A DNA stretch of 23,291 nt from Candidatus Peregrinibacteria bacterium (GTDB lineage: Bacteria > Patescibacteriota > Gracilibacteria > UBA1369 > UBA12463). The stretch covers positions 1-23,291 of the forward strand of contig JACRIA010000032.1 of NCBI GenBank assembly GCA_016215735.1. Reading direction: 5' to 3'. Each line of letters begins with the position of its first letter. Positions within the stretch are counted from its first letter, which is position 1. Both the position numbers and the translations under genes were made by a program. Of the stretch, positions 1 through 6,855 are shown in pieces. The notes beneath the pieces are model-generated. The model was given only the letters and a program-made list of their open reading frames with translations. It was not told the DNA's origin and searched no databases.

Positions 1-18
1 CCTCTGCTTCCATCCCCA

Positions 19-729
19 TTAAGTTAAAACCGACTCATAATTTCTAATCATAAAAATAACCTCATCCTTAAGATGTTTCTTAACCCAAGCTTTTTCTTTC
101 TCACTTAAAAGTTCGCCAATGCCGCGCAGGAGTTCATTTTCTTTCACTCGTTTGATAACAGCAATACAATCTTTTAAATGTTTTTTTACGGATTTGCCGG
201 TTCTCGCCCTAATTACTTCAGCATTAATATCCCAATTATTTTTGGCAAAATACCAAATATCATAAATATCGCGCATCGCAGTTTCGCCGCGCGACACAAG
301 AGCCGCAAGTTTACTTCCGAAAAGATAATCTTTCTTTGCAGCCATCATTGAAATACCAAGATGCTTTTTAAGTTCATAATGTTCTTTGATATTCGGCGCA
401 AACATTCTTGTGCTTATTTCTATTTTGACATTGCGATCAATGTCGCCGTAAGAAAGCAGAAAGAAAATAGTGGAATGTTTAATATGAGAATCTTTTATTT
501 TGCCGTATTTTTCCAGAATAGTCTTTATTTTTTCAAATACCAATTTCTGCGAAGCGCTGTCAATTAAAAATAAATCAAAATCCAAATCCACAGAAAACCT
601 CGGAAGCCCGTAAAAAAAATAAGCGCACGTACCGCCTTTCAAGCCGAGCAAAGGCGCTATAGAAACATCCGTATAAATATCCCGCAAAATATTACCCATT
701 ATAAGCTGGTGTTTTTCTTTATTAAGCAT
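19..729 (-). CDS. AbiEii-type nucleotidyltransferase toxin
   Basis: Nucleotidyltransferase-fold protein of the AbiEii/AbiGii family, the toxin half of the type IV AbiE system, in which family members act as NTP-dependent transferases on RNA targets. Seen: the K-G-G-T motif at residues 31-34, the acidic cluster R-F-S-V-D-L-D-F-D (Asp48, 50, 52), K-I-E-I with Glu104 as probable third acidic residue, a lysine at 140, and R-D-I-Y-D-I-W at 153-159, matching the family's C-terminal D-x-x-D motif. At 236 residues it is shorter than the roughly 300 of longer homologues, but all core motifs are present. Its ATG overlaps the stop region of the upstream antitoxin gene by 8 bases, the usual translationally coupled arrangement. 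An internal Met11 could also be the start. Family membership is fairly secure; the target is unknown. Confidence 0.88.
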   Translation of the reverse strand: MLNKEKHQLIMGNILRDIYTDVSIAPLLGLKGGTCAYFFYGLPRFSVDLDFDLFLIDSASQKLVFEKIKTILEKYGKIKDSHIKHSTIFFLLSYGDIDRNVKIEISTRMFAPNIKEHYELKKHLGISMMAAKKDYLFGSKLAALVSRGETAMRDIYDIWYFAKNNWDINAEVIRARTGKSVKKHLKDCIAVIKRVKENELLRGIGELLSEKEKAWVKKHLKDEVIFMIRNYESVLT

Positions 730-1291
730 ATTTTTTTTGATATTTAATAAATCGCTTTATCAATTGCTTATTATCATAAATTTTTGCCAGATTCGCGCAT
801 TGTTCCCAGTTAATGGGCTTGAGATTGTCAAAATAGTATGTCGGAAACAAATAGATCATATCAAGAAAAGCCCGTTCAGGAGAGGCAATGCTGTATCCAT
901 TTTCATTTTTTATGCCGGCAGAATTATAAAGAACCGTATCCTTGAGTTTTCTAAACGCGAAGGTATATTTATCTATCTTTTTTGCAATCGGCCACGGGCC
1001 AGCCGCGAAAATCGTATCGTAATGCTGAAAAATAATGCCGGCTTCGCGCAAAACTGTTTCAAAACTGATATACGAAGGCATGTAAATGCTCGCTGCCAAT
1101 TCTTTTGGATTGTAGTTTTTATCTTTTGCAAAAACGCCTCTGATTAGACGAATCAATGCGCCGCGTTTCACATAATAAGATATTTTAGATTTCAAATTTT
1201 TCTCGTTGGTTTCTTCCCACAATAATGCCAAATCCTTGTTAGTGAGGACTGTTTTTTGAGATTGGTATAATTTGGCGACAAGACTATCCAT
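722..1291 (-). CDS. AbiEi-type antitoxin, winged-helix regulator
   Basis: Antitoxin partner of the downstream AbiEii protein; AbiEi proteins repress their own promoter through an N-terminal winged helix and neutralise the toxin. Seen: an N-terminal helix-turn-helix region (T-N-K-D-L-A-L-L-W through R-G-V-F), then the family signature Y-I-S-F-E-T-V-L-R-E-A-G-I-I and a later S-P-E-R-A-F-L-D-M-I. The reading frame extends to 1336, but the ATGATG there lies inside the -10 box of a near-perfect promoter, so those codons should not be transcribed. The next in-frame ATG, at 1291, gives 189 residues. No Shine-Dalgarno precedes it. A GGAGGT at 1326-1331 is about 35 bases upstream, too far to serve this ATG. 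If it is a ribosome site after all, an in-frame ATT near 1315 would be the start, which is less likely. Confidence 0.85.
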   Translation of the reverse strand: MDSLVAKLYQSQKTVLTNKDLALLWEETNEKNLKSKISYYVKRGALIRLIRGVFAKDKNYNPKELAASIYMPSYISFETVLREAGIIFQHYDTIFAAGPWPIAKKIDKYTFAFRKLKDTVLYNSAGIKNENGYSIASPERAFLDMIYLFPTYYFDNLKPINWEQCANLAKIYDNKQLIKRFIKYQKKYA

Positions 1292-1331
1292 GATAAAATG
1301 TTTGATGCAAGTAATATATTCTCTTACCTCC

Positions 1332-1360
1332 ATCATATATTATTAAAATAATCCTGTCAA
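1332..1360 (-). promoter_or_regulatory. Promoter of the AbiE-type pair with palindromic spacer
   Basis: Minus strand: TTGACA (1360-1355), 17-base spacer, TATGAT (1337-1332); the expected start is near 1325. The spacer contains ATTATTTTAATAAT (1352-1339), an inverted repeat with 6-base arms and a 2-base centre. A repressor bound there would block polymerase, as expected for autoregulation by an AbiEi protein. The promoter is read directly; the operator role is inferred. Confidence 0.8.
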
Positions 1361-1409
1361 CCGTATGTTATGCATAATCCGCCGCCGCCAATCCACCGCC
1401 GCCGAAAAT

Positions 1410-1438
1410 TTGCCAAACCTTCTTTTTTATGGTAAAAT
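1410..1438 (+). promoter_or_regulatory. Promoter for the 1519-2142 gene
   Basis: TTGCCA (1410-1415), a 17-base spacer and TAAAAT (1433-1438). The predicted transcription start near 1445 leaves a leader of about 74 bases. It stands back to back with the AbiE promoter, about 50 bases apart. Confidence 0.5.
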
Positions 1439-1518
1439 TAAAGTAGAAAAATTTAACAACAGTGCGCGTCCGCCCCGAGCATCAGGGAGTCCGCGCCAAA
1501 TATCTAACAAAAATAAAA

Positions 1519-2142
1519 ATGCACAAGTACAGAAAACACATTCATATCGCGGCGATTTTATTGAGTTGTCTTATTATTGCCGCGGCCGCAATTGTATTTA
1601 TTAAAGGCAGCGAATTAAAAGGCTTGATTGCATCTCCGTCATCTGAATCAGAAAAAGTCTGCGATCAATCCCTTTTTAACATATCGGAAAATGGCGCAGT
1701 GATTGTTTACGGCAGTTTGCCGTGTTTTGGCACAAGAGTTGAACAAAAAATAGCGAATGGCGCAGTGATAGCCAGATTCAAAATTTTCAATAATTCAGCA
1801 AGAGTGATCGATCCGATTAAAAATATTAAAATCAAAAACAACGGCTTTCACGCGAATACAAATGTTAAATATAAATTAATGTTGTCTTCAGAAAACAGTG
1901 CGGATTACGAGGCAGAAACAATCGCTGTCAGCGCAACAGATTTGCTAAATTTTGCAACGCTTAATAAAGAATTCACGATTTCGCCGGCCTCATACAGATA
2001 TTTATCAGTCGCAATAGTGAGTGGCGCGGGACTTTCACAAGGCGATATTTTCTGTTTGCAATTAATTTCGCTTGGAGATTTGAAAATGAAAAATACGCCA
2101 GTGTTAGGATGCGCGATAATTGGGGACGGGGGCAGGTTTTAA
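1519..2142 (+). CDS. Membrane-anchored hypothetical protein, repeat-derived C-terminus
   Basis: I do not recognise this 207-residue protein. Seen: a basic N-terminus (M-H-K-Y-R-K-H), then one hydrophobic helix at about residues 9-30, so it is probably anchored with its C-terminal domain outside the cell. The rest is rich in beta-forming stretches and asparagine, with Cys residues in the exported part that could pair. The frame is open upstream to a GTG at 1462, but the ATG at 1519 puts the charged N-terminus directly before the membrane helix and is preferred. No ribosome-binding site is visible. The last six residues (G-D-G-G-R-F) and the TAA lie inside a G-rich direct repeat that also occurs within proC, so the original C-terminus was probably replaced. 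Function unknown. Confidence 0.7.
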   Translation: MHKYRKHIHIAAILLSCLIIAAAAIVFIKGSELKGLIASPSSESEKVCDQSLFNISENGAVIVYGSLPCFGTRVEQKIANGAVIARFKIFNNSARVIDPIKNIKIKNNGFHANTNVKYKLMLSSENSADYEAETIAVSATDLLNFATLNKEFTISPASYRYLSVAIVSGAGLSQGDIFCLQLISLGDLKMKNTPVLGCAIIGDGGRF

Positions 2143-2162
2143 CAGGGACGGAGGCAGATTTT
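2122..2162 (+). repeat. Tandem pair of G-rich 19-mers
   Basis: GGGGACGGGGGCAGGTTTT (2122-2140) and AGGGACGGAGGCAGATTTT (2144-2162) match at 16 of 19 positions with a 22-base period. The first encodes the end of the upstream protein. The same core, GGGACGG, appears on the minus strand in proC and in the metK-ahcY gap. Confidence 0.8.
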
Positions 2163-2437
2163 GGATGTACGGCGCCGCCAAGCTGTCAAAAGTTTCCGGT
2201 ATGCACATTTTTTGCGCATTGTAGGTTCAATTGCTTGGAATTTCCGGACAACGCCGAAAATCAAGTATGTTCCATTTTGGAACAGGTTGCATGCCGCAAA
2301 TCATTGAAAAGCGATTTTCGCAGCAGTTTTTTATTAATGCGGCCTGCGGCCGCATGGTCAGAAAGATTTAATCTTCTGTTTAGAAAAATTTAATCTCAGT
2401 CGCGTAAATTGATGGCGATATTTTAACCTATCAATTT
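2163..2437. other. Non-coding gap with small hairpins
   Basis: No convincing gene. Readable structures are a hairpin TGTTCC-ATTTT-GGAACA (2268-2284), a TGCGGCCGCA palindrome in 2338-2356, and an inverted repeat TAAATTGAT (2405-2413) / ATCAATTTA (2430-2438) whose right arm touches the ATG of the RhuM-Fic gene. The last could be an operator for that gene. The open frame crossing the gap has no family features; a decayed gene is possible. Confidence 0.4.
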
Positions 2438-3469
2438 ATGCAACAGAAAAGTTCAAAAGCCCTCGCGCTAGTATCCGCCTCGACACCAAAAGGCGGAATC
2501 ATCATCTACAAAACAAAAGATGGAAAAACAAAAATAGACGTGAAGTTAGAAAAAGAAACAATATGGCTGAATGCCCATCAAATGGCTGATTTATTTTGTG
2601 TAGATAGGACAGTAATAGTTAAGCATATGCACAACATCTATAAGATTGGGGAATTAAAGCCAAAATTAACCTGTGCAAAAAATGCACAGGTTGCAAAAGA
2701 CGGAAAAGTAAGAAATATAGATTTTTACAATTTGGATATGATTATTTCCGTTGGATATCGTGTTAATTCTCTCCGCGGCACAGAATTCCGCATCTGGGCT
2801 ACAAAAATTCTCCGCAATCATATTGTAAAAGGCTTCACCGTAAACAAAAAGCGCCTTGAAGAAAATCGCCAGAAAAGTTTAATTGAATTAGAAAAAACTA
2901 TCGCATTGCTGAAAAGTTCAATGCAAAATAAAGCGCTTGATTATGACGAAGCACTTGGTCTGCTCCAAGTTATTACAGATTACGCAAATTCTTGGATACT
3001 TTTGCAAAAATATGATGAAAATGCACTGAAAATAAAAAAACAGCCTTCACGCCGCGCCGCGATTTTCACTTATCCACAAGCCAAAAAAGCAATTGAAGAA
3101 TTAAAGGCCGCGCTGATTTCAAAAAAAGAAACAACGGATTTATTCGGCCGCGAAAGAGAACACGGACTCGACGCGATTTTCGGCGCGATCAATCAAACTT
3201 TCAACGGAAAACATTTGTACCGCGGTTTTGAAGAAAAAGCCGCACACCTGTTTTATTTCATTATCAAAGATCATCCTTTTGTTGACGGCAACAAGCGCGC
3301 CGCCGCATTTTTATTTATATTATTTTTGTCGCGAAATAATAGACTGTTTAATGAAAAAGGCGAGAGAAAAATAAACGATGTCGCGCTGGTGGCGCTTGCG
3401 CTTTTAATTGCACAAAGTAATCCAAAAGACAAAGAAATAATGATTGCGCTGATTACGAATTTAGTTTAG
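2438..3469 (+). CDS. RhuM-family / Fic-Doc fusion protein
   Basis: Two-part protein of 343 residues. Residues about 20-145 match the RhuM (virulence-associated) family: W-L-N-A-H-Q-M-A-D-L-F, a central N-L-D-M-I-I-S-V-G-Y-R-V-N-S and F-R-I-W-A-T-K-I-L, thought to be DNA-binding. A helical linker follows, then a Doc-like Fic domain from about residue 235 with H-P-F-V-D-G-N-K-R at 279-287. The Fic histidine and the D-G-N-K-R form typical of Doc are intact. Doc phosphorylates elongation factor Tu; other Fic proteins transfer AMP. Which applies here cannot be read from the sequence. No separate Phd-type antitoxin lies next to it, so the RhuM half may be the regulator. It may autoregulate through the inverted repeat ending at its ATG. 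No Shine-Dalgarno is visible. It converges on ahcY with a 61-base gap that has no clear terminator. Confidence 0.88.
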   Translation: MQQKSSKALALVSASTPKGGIIIYKTKDGKTKIDVKLEKETIWLNAHQMADLFCVDRTVIVKHMHNIYKIGELKPKLTCAKNAQVAKDGKVRNIDFYNLDMIISVGYRVNSLRGTEFRIWATKILRNHIVKGFTVNKKRLEENRQKSLIELEKTIALLKSSMQNKALDYDEALGLLQVITDYANSWILLQKYDENALKIKKQPSRRAAIFTYPQAKKAIEELKAALISKKETTDLFGREREHGLDAIFGAINQTFNGKHLYRGFEEKAAHLFYFIIKDHPFVDGNKRAAAFLFILFLSRNNRLFNEKGERKINDVALVALALLIAQSNPKDKEIMIALITNLV

Positions 3470-3530
3470 AAATTTAGCCGCGCCTGTCCAGCTTAGAAAT
3501 TAGTATATATTAGAAATTAGAAATTTTTCT

Positions 3531-4772
3531 CTACGTTCCTTCTTCCCACGAATTTAAATATTTCACCTGTTCGGCTGTAAGTCTATCTATCTTAACGCCA
3601 AAAGAGTCGAGGCTGATTTTCGCGATTTCATAGTCAAGCGCGGCTGGCAGAGTATAAACGCGCGGCAAAAGTTTTCCGCGATTTTTCACCAAATACTCGC
3701 ACGCGAGCGCCTGACCGCAAAAACTTAATCCCATGATTTCGCTCGGATGGCCTTCAGCAGCCGCGAGATTAACAAGCCGGCCTTCGCCGGCCAGATAAAC
3801 CGTGCGTCCGTTCGACAAAGTATATTCGTCCAAATTCGGCCTGATGTTGCGTTTTTTTACAGCAAGTTTTTCAAGCGCTTTAATTTGGATCTCAACATCA
3901 AAATGGCCTGAATTAGCCAAAACCGCGCCGTCTTTCAAATGTGGAAAATGCGGTTTCGCGACAACATTTATATCGCCGGTAACAGTTATAAAAATGTCGC
4001 CAAGTTTGCACGCATCTTTCATTTCCATAACGCGAAATCCGTCAAAATAAGCCTGCAAAGCTTTAAAATGATCAACCTCGCAGACAATTACATTCGCGCC
4101 CATTCCCTTAGAGCGCAATGCAACACCTTTTCCGCAATCACCGTATCCCACAACAACAACAGTTTTTCCAGCAAACAAAATATTACTCGATCGCAAAATT
4201 CCGTCGAGAGTTGATTGGCCTGTTCCATAATAATTATCAACAAGATGTTTTGTGCTGTTGTCATTAACCGCGATAACGGGATACTTAAGCGCTTTATCAC
4301 GTTCCATCGCGCGCAGACGAATTACGCCTGTTGTTGTTTCTTCGGTGCCACCAATCAAATGCGGAATCAGCGATTTATGATTTTTATGAATTTCACTTAC
4401 CAAATCGCAGCCGTCATCAATTGTAATATCCGGTTTGCCCGCAATCACATAATTCAGATATCTATAATAGTCCGCGTGCGTTTCGCCTTTATACGCGTAA
4501 ACATTCACGCCTTCGCGAGCGAGATACGCGGCTACGTCATCTTGCGTTGAAAGAGGATTGCAGCCTGTAATGAAAATTTTCGCTCCGCCAGCCTGCAAAG
4601 TCTCAAGTAAAATCGCAGTTTCTTTCGTAACATGAAGCGCAAGGCCGATTACAAGACCGCGAAGCGGTTTCTCTCGCATGAATCTTTCTTTGATCTTCAT
4701 GAGCGAACCCATTCTGCGGCGTGCCAAATCTACATTTTTTTTGCCCTGCTCAGCGAGTTTTAAATTTTTCAT
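3531..4772 (-). CDS. ahcY: Adenosylhomocysteinase
   Basis: Splits S-adenosylhomocysteine into adenosine and homocysteine using bound NAD, relieving product inhibition of methyltransferases. Seen in 413 residues: C-N-P-L-S-T-Q-D-D at 71-79, the catalytic acidic positions D120 and E145 (G-G-T-E-E-T-T-T-G), N-D-N-S-T-K-H-L-V-D-N with catalytic Lys175 and Asp179, the nucleotide-binding G-Y-G-D-C-G-K-G at 209-216, and N-S-G-H-F-D. It ends in L-N-S-W-E-E-G-T and lacks the C-terminal Lys/Tyr tail of the long bacterial and eukaryotic form, so it is the short type known from Thermotoga and archaea. It lies 52 bases downstream of metK in the same direction and is probably co-transcribed. A GGTC/GACC palindrome sits 6 bases before its ATG. 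Confidence 0.97.
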   Translation of the reverse strand: MKNLKLAEQGKKNVDLARRRMGSLMKIKERFMREKPLRGLVIGLALHVTKETAILLETLQAGGAKIFITGCNPLSTQDDVAAYLAREGVNVYAYKGETHADYYRYLNYVIAGKPDITIDDGCDLVSEIHKNHKSLIPHLIGGTEETTTGVIRLRAMERDKALKYPVIAVNDNSTKHLVDNYYGTGQSTLDGILRSSNILFAGKTVVVVGYGDCGKGVALRSKGMGANVIVCEVDHFKALQAYFDGFRVMEMKDACKLGDIFITVTGDINVVAKPHFPHLKDGAVLANSGHFDVEIQIKALEKLAVKKRNIRPNLDEYTLSNGRTVYLAGEGRLVNLAAAEGHPSEIMGLSFCGQALACEYLVKNRGKLLPRVYTLPAALDYEIAKISLDSFGVKIDRLTAEQVKYLNSWEEGT

Positions 4773-4778
4773 AAAAAT

Positions 4779-4823
4779 GGGGTCAGACCTAATTGTTATT
4801 ATTTTTTTAACACCACCGTCCCT
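4779..4823 (-). repeat. G-rich repeat and GGTC/GACC palindrome in metK-ahcY gap
   Basis: On the minus strand the gap begins with GGGACGGTGGTGTT, followed by an A-rich stretch, and ends with GGTCTGACCCC (4789-4779), which contains GGTC-T-GACC and lies 6 bases before the ahcY ATG. The first word matches the repeats at 2122-2162 and in proC. The second resembles the palindrome at 6836-6850, which also lies just before a start codon. Confidence 0.6.
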
Positions 4824-4824
4824 T

Positions 4825-5976
4825 TTAGCGCCCAGCCGCTTTCAACGCCGCAATTTTATCTATTTTTTCCCATGTGAATTCTGGCTCTGTTCTGCCAAAA
4901 TGTCCGTATGCGGCGGTTTTTCTGTAAATCGGCCGCAGTAAATTTAATTGCGCAATGCTTCCGCCCGGCGAAAGATCAAACACGCGGCTGACAGCAGCCA
5001 CAAGCTTTTCCTCGTTAACTTTTCCTGTACCGAATGTATTGATATTTACGCTCAACGGTTCTGTTCCGCCAATAACATACGAAACCTGAATTTCGCATCT
5101 GTCAGCCAAACCAGCCGCGACAATATTTTTTGCAATATATCTCGCCATGTACGCGCCAGCCCTATCAACTTTTGTCGGATCTTTACCGGAAAAACATCCT
5201 CCGCCAACATGTCCCATTCCGCCATAAGTATCAACAATGATTTTTCTGCCAGTGCATCCGCAGTCCGCAACAGGTCCGCCAATAACAAATCTGCCGGTAT
5301 TGTTTATGTAAAATTTTGAATCGCAAACCAGCCATTTTCCGCAAATAGGTTTTATCACACTTTCGATAATGCCTTCTTTAAGCCGTTTATCAGTAACATC
5401 AGGATCGTGTTGTGCCGCGATTACAACCGAGTGAATCGTTTTCGGCTTTCCATTTTCATATTCAACAGTCACCTGCGTTTTTCCATCAGGACGAAGCCAC
5501 GGAAGTTTTTTATTTTTTCTAACTTCTGCTAATTTTCGCGCCAATTTATGCGCCATCATAATCGGAAACGGCATCAATTCCGGCGTTTCATTGCACGCAT
5601 AACCAACCATCATACCTTGATCGCCAGCGCCCTGGCGTTTCGTGCCGGTTTTTCGAACACCCTGCGCAATATCCGGCGATTGTCCATGAATTGTATTAAA
5701 AACCCCAAGCGTATGGTAATCAAAACCATATTCGGCCTTATCATAGCCAATATCTCGAATAACATCGCGCACAAGATTATTAACATCAACCCACGCTGAA
5801 GTTGTAATTTCGCCGCCGACAATTATAAATCCCATTCCCGCGAAAACCTCGCAGCCGGATCTCGCGTATTTATCCTGTTTTATAATTTCATCAAGAACCG
5901 CGTCAGAAATTTGATCACAGATTTTATCAGGGTGGCCTTCAGTCACTGATTCAGAGGTGAAAACAATTTTTTTCAT
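4825..5976 (-). CDS. metK: S-adenosylmethionine synthetase
   Basis: Makes S-adenosylmethionine from methionine and ATP in the cytoplasm. Full-length (383 residues). Motifs: E-S-V-T-E-G-H-P-D-K at 9-18, the methionine-adenosyltransferase signature G-A-G-D-Q-G-M-M-V-G-Y-A at 116-127, and the phosphate-binding G-G-G-C-F-S-G-K-D-P-T-K-V-D-R at 258-272. The usual Ala in G-G-G-A-F-S-G-K-D is Cys, a mild change. It precedes ahcY on the same strand, so the SAM-making and SAH-clearing steps are paired. MiaB, further right in the window, is a SAM consumer. The ATG follows an A/T-rich leader without a Shine-Dalgarno. A weak promoter-like pair, TTGAAA (6050-6045), 17 bases, TAATTT (6027-6022), lies in the 79-base gap after proC. 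Confidence 0.97.
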   Translation of the reverse strand: MKKIVFTSESVTEGHPDKICDQISDAVLDEIIKQDKYARSGCEVFAGMGFIIVGGEITTSAWVDVNNLVRDVIRDIGYDKAEYGFDYHTLGVFNTIHGQSPDIAQGVRKTGTKRQGAGDQGMMVGYACNETPELMPFPIMMAHKLARKLAEVRKNKKLPWLRPDGKTQVTVEYENGKPKTIHSVVIAAQHDPDVTDKRLKEGIIESVIKPICGKWLVCDSKFYINNTGRFVIGGPVADCGCTGRKIIVDTYGGMGHVGGGCFSGKDPTKVDRAGAYMARYIAKNIVAAGLADRCEIQVSYVIGGTEPLSVNINTFGTGKVNEEKLVAAVSRVFDLSPGGSIAQLNLLRPIYRKTAAYGHFGRTEPEFTWEKIDKIAALKAAGR

Positions 5977-6021
5977 AATTTTAAATTGTTAGGGGGCAAT
6001 TTTTTCTAAAACCGCGCAATT

Positions 6022-6050
6022 AAATTACCAGTAATCAATCCCAATTTCAA
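6022..6050 (-). promoter_or_regulatory. Possible promoter for metK-ahcY
   Basis: Minus strand TTGAAA (6050-6045), 17-base spacer, TAATTT (6027-6022). The -35 matches consensus at five of six positions, the -10 at only three, so this is tentative. Confidence 0.3.
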
Positions 6051-6055
6051 TATAT

Positions 6056-6829
6056 TTATTTCGAAAGCTCTTTCGTGCGCTTATACGCTGCCTTCACTGC
6101 CGCGCTGAAAATTGCCGGCATTTTTTTCTTTTCAAAAATTTTAATTGCCTGTTCGGTTGTGCCTTTTTTGGAAGTAACGGCCAGCCGCAAATTTTTTATA
6201 CCCCCGTCCCTCTCGGCAACCCCCGTCCCCATCTTTGCCGCGCCCAAAAAAGTTTGACTAGTCAGTTTGCGGCTAACAGCTTCTGTAAGCCCTAAACTCA
6301 CGCCAGCTTTTATCAAATTTTCCATAAAATACCACACATAAGCTGGCCCGCATCCAGAAATACAGCTCGCTTTATCAATATAATCATCAGACTTCACTCC
6401 AATTTCCTCGCCAACAGCACGAAGAATATTTTTTACAATTAATTTTTGGCCAGCATTAAATCCCGGCGCATACCAAGTAGAAATACTTTTGCCAATCGTT
6501 GCGAGCAGATTCGGCATCACTCGACACACAAATTTATGGCGCAATAAACGGCTGATTTTATTAACTTTTACTCCAGCTGCAATTGAAATTACAATACAGT
6601 TTTTGCTAATCGCGCCGCGCAATCCGCGCAAACATTCCGCTAAATCCTGCGGTTTCACAGCCAAAATCAAGACATCAGCATTTCGCGCTGCAGCGATATT
6701 GCTTTCAACAATTTTTTTGCCAGCATGTTTTTTATCACTTATAACTACACACGCTCCTTTCAGATTTTTCCTCAATCCTTTTGCAAACGCGCTTCCCATA
6801 TTTCCGCCTCCAATAATTCCAATTTTCAT
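6056..6829 (-). CDS. proC: Pyrroline-5-carboxylate reductase with in-frame repeat insertion
   Basis: Last step of proline synthesis: reduces 1-pyrroline-5-carboxylate to proline with NAD(P)H. Seen: the Rossmann motif G-G-G-N-M-G-S-A-F at 7-15, A-V-K-P-Q, and the family region S-G-C-G-P-A-Y-V-W-Y-F-M-E followed by G-L-T-E-A-V and G-A-A-K-M. After Met200 the sequence departs from the family: residues 201-212 are encoded by two copies of a G-rich word (GGGACGG core, 19-base period; plus-strand 6201-6230), replacing the short loop before the conserved glycine-rich G-T-T. The frame is kept and the downstream G-T-T-E-Q-A-I is normal, so the enzyme may still work with a slightly longer loop. It lies 26 bases after nnrD and is probably co-transcribed. 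Its partner proA is nearby; proB is absent from the window. Confidence 0.93.
   Translation of the reverse strand: MKIGIIGGGNMGSAFAKGLRKNLKGACVVISDKKHAGKKIVESNIAAARNADVLILAVKPQDLAECLRGLRGAISKNCIVISIAAGVKVNKISRLLRHKFVCRVMPNLLATIGKSISTWYAPGFNAGQKLIVKNILRAVGEEIGVKSDDYIDKASCISGCGPAYVWYFMENLIKAGVSLGLTEAVSRKLTSQTFLGAAKMGTGVAERDGGIKNLRLAVTSKKGTTEQAIKIFEKKKMPAIFSAAVKAAYKRTKELSK
6201..6230 (-). repeat. G-rich repeat pair inside proC
   Basis: Minus strand GGGGACGGGGG (6230-6220) and AGGGACGGGGG (6211-6201), period 19, in frame within proC. The core is the same as in the 2122-2162 pair. Confidence 0.8.
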
Positions 6830-6835
6830 ATAAAG

Positions 6836-6850
6836 AGGGACCAGGTCCCT
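6836..6850. repeat. AGGGACC-A-GGTCCCT palindrome before proC
   Basis: Perfect inverted repeat, 7-base arms around one base, lying 6 bases upstream of the proC ATG and 5 bases after the nnrD stop. In RNA it could form only a strained hairpin, so DNA binding or a repeat relic is more likely. Compare the palindrome before ahcY. Confidence 0.7.
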
Positions 6851-6855
6851 ATTGA

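Noticed and set aside
2109..2393. Open frame of 94 codons after the 1519-2142 gene
   Set aside because: It begins inside that gene and the G-rich repeat, has odd composition with many Cys and no family features, and lacks any promoter or ribosome site.
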